Origin: Fimenecus sp045578245
Lineage (GTDB): Bacteria > Bacillota > Clostridia > Oscillospirales > Acutalibacteraceae
Length of the DNA: 22,754 nt
NCBI GenBank assembly: GCA_045578245.1
Contig: JAZNJX010000020.1
Coordinates: 1 to 22,754, forward strand
Direction: 5' to 3'
Both the position numbers and the translations under genes were made by a program. Position 1 is the stretch's first letter, and each line of letters opens with the position of its first letter. The notes below the pieces were generated by a model. That model was not told the DNA's origin, made no database searches, and saw nothing but the letters and a program-made list of their open reading frames with translations. Below are positions 20,825-22,754 of this stretch, piece by piece.

Positions 20825-22343
20825 ATTTTATTATAAAACATAAAACTAAGTTTAGTATTAAATAAGTTATGTTCACAACAGTGAAAACCAATATGTATTT
20901 ACCAGTACTGATTTTTTCTTTTGCGACATATTTAAAGGATATTAGACTAGCCATTGAAGCAATCAATGTACCCAGTCCACCAAGGTTTACACCAATAAGC
21001 AAATCGTTGGCATTATCGGTGAATTTTGAAAGCAGAATGGTGGCAGGTACATTTGAAAATACCTGACTTGAAACAACACCAACAACAACCTCATTACCAT
21101 TGACTATCCATTTTAAGAAATCGCTGATTGGCTTGATTTCACCAAGATTTCCAATAAAAATGAATAAGAAAACAAATGTGAAAAGTAAACTGTAATCAAT
21201 TTTTAGAATTGTTTTTCTGTCCCAAATCAACAGAGCAATCAATGTGATAATAACTGTTGCAATACAAGGAATCACACGGAAAACAGTAAGTAATGAGAGA
21301 ATAAATAATAATGCAAAAATTCCAATGTATAATTTTGAAAAAGCATATTTGTTTTGTGATGGTTGAGTGCTTGTTTCACCTTTGCCTGTAATCAAACAGG
21401 AAATAATAACAAGTAATAGTGACAAAAAAGCATAGGGGAGTATAGTTGCCATAAAATCACCCATACTCATATTATATGCAGAGAATAAGTATAAGTTTTG
21501 TGGATTACCGATAGGGGTTAGCATACTACCAAGATTTGCTGCAACTGTTTCGACAGTGACAATCCATGTAAGCTTGTCCATTTTGCCTGAAAGCTTTAAC
21601 GCAGTAATTGTGAATGGCACAAAAGTTATCAAGGCAACATCATTGGTAATCCCCATTGATGAAAAGAAACAAAGTAATCCCAGTATTAAAGACAGACCGG
21701 ATATGCTTTTTACCTTAGAAAGCATCTTTTCGGCAATAAACTTGAAAACTCCAAGATTATTTAGTCCTGCCATTACAGCCATAAGGCAGAATAGCAACCC
21801 TAATGTGCGAAAATCAATATATTCTAAATAACCCTTGTTTGGAGTAATAAAAAATGCCGAAACCACTGCCAGAATAAAAGATATTATCAGTACAATTTCA
21901 CTTTTAATAAATTCCTTAAATGTTATCTTATTATGAATTTTGGATTTTATTTGTAAATCGTCATAATCGCTCCAGTGTACGTGTGTAGAAGTAATTTGTT
22001 TAGAGCTTTCTTTTGACTTTGTAGCTGTGTATGGTTTAGTTGCCTTACGATATTGTGAAAGAGGGTCAGTCTGATTCATAATTCGAGAATAAAACTCTTT
22101 AATCCATAATTCATCCTTAGGTTGGCACATGTTCTGCTCGGTACAATCAGGCTCGTGAGCTATTTTATTTCTTATCCAACGATAATGCTTGAGATTTCTT
22201 AAATCATCATCCCAAGATTTAACATAATACGAGCCATTTGTTATTTGAAGCATTTCATCAATATATGCTGATATGCGTCTCTCATCATCAAAAATCTCAC
22301 CACATAGTTTTTCCAGATGTTTATATGAATCAATAAAACCCAT
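20823..22343 (-). CDS. HEPN-like domain fused to an ArsB/NhaD-type ion transporter
   Basis: A 506-residue two-part protein in one uninterrupted frame. Residues 1-105 form a soluble domain (GFIDSYKHLEKLCGEIF at the front, YYVKSWDDDLRNLKHYRW in the middle) containing RNKIAH at 58-63, an R-x4-H motif like that of HEPN domains. It ends in FYSRIMNQTDPLSQYRKATKP, and I recall free-standing versions in Clostridia annotated as a DUF (probably DUF6548). A polar linker (106-145) leads to about ten membrane helices of the ion transporter superfamily (ArsB/NhaD/CitM). GITNDVALITFVPF and SNVPATILL, plus NLGSMLTPIGNPQNLYLF, are its inverted-repeat signatures. The transported ion is unknown. AGGAGG lies before the ATG, and the gene has its own promoter. 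Confidence 0.85.
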   Translation of the reverse strand: MGFIDSYKHLEKLCGEIFDDERRISAYIDEMLQITNGSYYVKSWDDDLRNLKHYRWIRNKIAHEPDCTEQNMCQPKDELWIKEFYSRIMNQTDPLSQYRKATKPYTATKSKESSKQITSTHVHWSDYDDLQIKSKIHNKITFKEFIKSEIVLIISFILAVVSAFFITPNKGYLEYIDFRTLGLLFCLMAVMAGLNNLGVFKFIAEKMLSKVKSISGLSLILGLLCFFSSMGITNDVALITFVPFTITALKLSGKMDKLTWIVTVETVAANLGSMLTPIGNPQNLYLFSAYNMSMGDFMATILPYAFLSLLLVIISCLITGKGETSTQPSQNKYAFSKLYIGIFALLFILSLLTVFRVIPCIATVIITLIALLIWDRKTILKIDYSLLFTFVFLFIFIGNLGEIKPISDFLKWIVNGNEVVVGVVSSQVFSNVPATILLSKFTDNANDLLIGVNLGGLGTLIASMASLISFKYVAKEKISTGKYILVFTVVNITYLILNLVLCFIIK

Positions 22344-22369
22344 TGTATTCCTCCTAAATGTTTTAAAAT

Positions 22370-22398
22370 ATTATATCATATTGCTATAAAGATGTAAA
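22370..22398 (-). promoter_or_regulatory. Promoter of the HEPN-transporter gene
   Basis: On the minus strand: -35 TTTACA (22398-22393), a 17-base spacer and -10 TATAAT (22375-22370), 26 bases before the start codon. Confidence 0.75.
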
Positions 22399-22426
22399 TC
22401 AATGAGTTTATATAGCATTGCACATC

Positions 22427-22460
22427 AAAAAAGAACCCATCTTGCGACGGATTCTCTTTT
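22427..22460 (-). terminator. Terminator of tRNA-Ser
   Basis: On the minus strand, GAATCCGTC, a GCAA loop and GATGGGTTC (with G-T pairs) form a stem extended by A/T pairs and followed by six T residues, directly after the tRNA 3' end. It also separates the tRNA from the transporter promoter. Confidence 0.8.
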
Positions 22461-22463
22461 GAT

Positions 22464-22555
22464 TGGCGGAGATGAAGAGATTTGAACTCTTGCGCCGCTA
22501 TTCACGACCTACCGCATTTCGAGTGCGGACCCTTCAACCACTTGGGTACATCTCC
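22464..22555 (-). tRNA. tRNA-Ser (anticodon CGA)
   Basis: Read on the minus strand, the acceptor stem GGAGATG pairs with CATCTCC, followed by G and an encoded CCA. The anticodon stem CCGCA/TGCGG holds the loop CTCGAAA, giving anticodon CGA for UCG codons. A long variable arm closed by GTCG/CGGC and the T arm AAGAG-TTCAAAT-CTCTT complete a class II, 92-base tRNA. All parts are intact. Confidence 0.96.
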
Positions 22556-22569
22556 AAAATTACTTGATT

Positions 22570-22598
22570 ATTTTATCAAATGAATATTACATTGTCAA
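22570..22598 (-). promoter_or_regulatory. Promoter of tRNA-Ser
   Basis: On the minus strand: perfect -35 TTGACA (22598-22593), a 17-base spacer and -10 TAAAAT (22575-22570), 14 bases before the tRNA. The insertion sequence end lies 20 bases further upstream. Confidence 0.8.
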
Positions 22599-22617
22599 TA
22601 AAAAACAGTAGGGGTTA

Positions 22618-22754
22618 TGAACTGCCCCAATTTGTACAGACAGTACAAAAAAGCACCTATGGTAAGTAAAATTTAATTTTAAGCAACAAACTGATTTCGT
22701 TTTTCAAGCGGAGTCAGTTTTGTTTTTAGTTGAATTCTTTCGTTATTGTAGAAA
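22618..22754 (-). mobile_element. IS3-family (IS150-like) insertion sequence, one end
   Basis: The block from 22618 begins TGAACTGCCCC, which fits the TG-starting terminal repeats of the IS150 group. It continues with a small palindrome, TTTGTAC/GTACAAA (22631-22648 region), and then the transposase stop codon. Only this 137-base end is in the window, so the other terminal repeat and the target duplication cannot be checked. Confidence 0.75.
22679..22754 (-). CDS. IS3-family transposase OrfB, C-terminal 24 residues (cut by window edge)
   Basis: The minus-strand frame reads FYNNERIQLKTKLTPLEKR followed by NQFVA and a stop. This is the characteristic C-terminus of the DDE integrase of IS150-type elements (YYNNxRIQxKLxxLTPxEYR pattern), in which the catalytic D, D and E lie upstream, outside the window. 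There is no sign of a frameshift or stop in the visible part. Whether the whole gene is intact cannot be judged. Confidence 0.88.
   Translation of the reverse strand, partial: FYNNERIQLKTKLTPLEKRNQFVA

Noticed and set aside
1..22754. CRISPR array, prophage or toxin-antitoxin locus
   Set aside because: No regularly spaced direct repeats, no phage structural or integrase genes, and no paired small toxin/antitoxin genes were seen; the XRE pair lacks a toxin-like partner.

Overview
The window looks like a chromosomal segment of a low-GC, anaerobic Gram-positive bacterium of the class Clostridia, probably an Oscillospiraceae/Ruminococcus-type gut organism. This rests on AT-rich DNA with strong AGGAGG-type ribosome binding sites, consensus SigA promoters, the TIGR03960/TIGR03936 radical-SAM pair, a short class I ketol-acid reductoisomerase, an E. 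coli-like [4Fe-4S]-type dihydroxy-acid dehydratase, a SpoIVFB-like protease and a clostridial-type ribulokinase. No search could be run, so the taxonomy is inference.

Layout. 1-392: 3' end of a SAM-dependent methyltransferase gene. 400-549: a GC-rich palindromic repeat (MITE-like) between two convergent genes. 605-6875: a branched-chain amino acid region. It holds ilvC, a FadR-type GntR regulator and a large GH38/GH57-fold protein on the minus strand, and ilvD on the plus strand. ilvC has a near-perfect promoter whose -10 end and transcription start are covered by a 16+16 base inverted repeat containing two TTGTnnnACAA-like FadR-family sites, so the adjacent regulator very likely controls it. 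6879-8638: a NERD-domain membrane protein, then a small membrane protein overlapping an M50 protease in a SpoIVFA/SpoIVFB-like arrangement. 8693-12386: the TIGR03960/TIGR03936 pair followed by an MFS transporter. 12478-13211: an XRE regulator plus a small partner that resembles its C-terminal domain. 13366-15054: rplS with its own promoter and candidate leader RNA, then prmA and an ArsC/Spx-like protein.

15145-20778: a plant-polysaccharide segment. A secreted GH5 glucanase precedes the araB-araA-araD genes for L-arabinose catabolism, followed within two bases by an L-2-amino-thiazoline-4-carboxylate-hydrolase-family gene. The ara promoter (TTGCGA-17-TATAAT) overlaps a 13/16 match to the Bacillus AraR box. 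The operon ends in a strong, probably bidirectional terminator. Facing it is a 506-residue fusion of an N-terminal domain with a HEPN-like R-x4-H motif to an ArsB/NhaD-type ion transporter, the most unusual gene here.

The window ends with a minus-strand tRNA-Ser(CGA) that has its own promoter and terminator, and with one end of an IS3-family (IS150-like) insertion sequence lying 20 bases upstream of that promoter.
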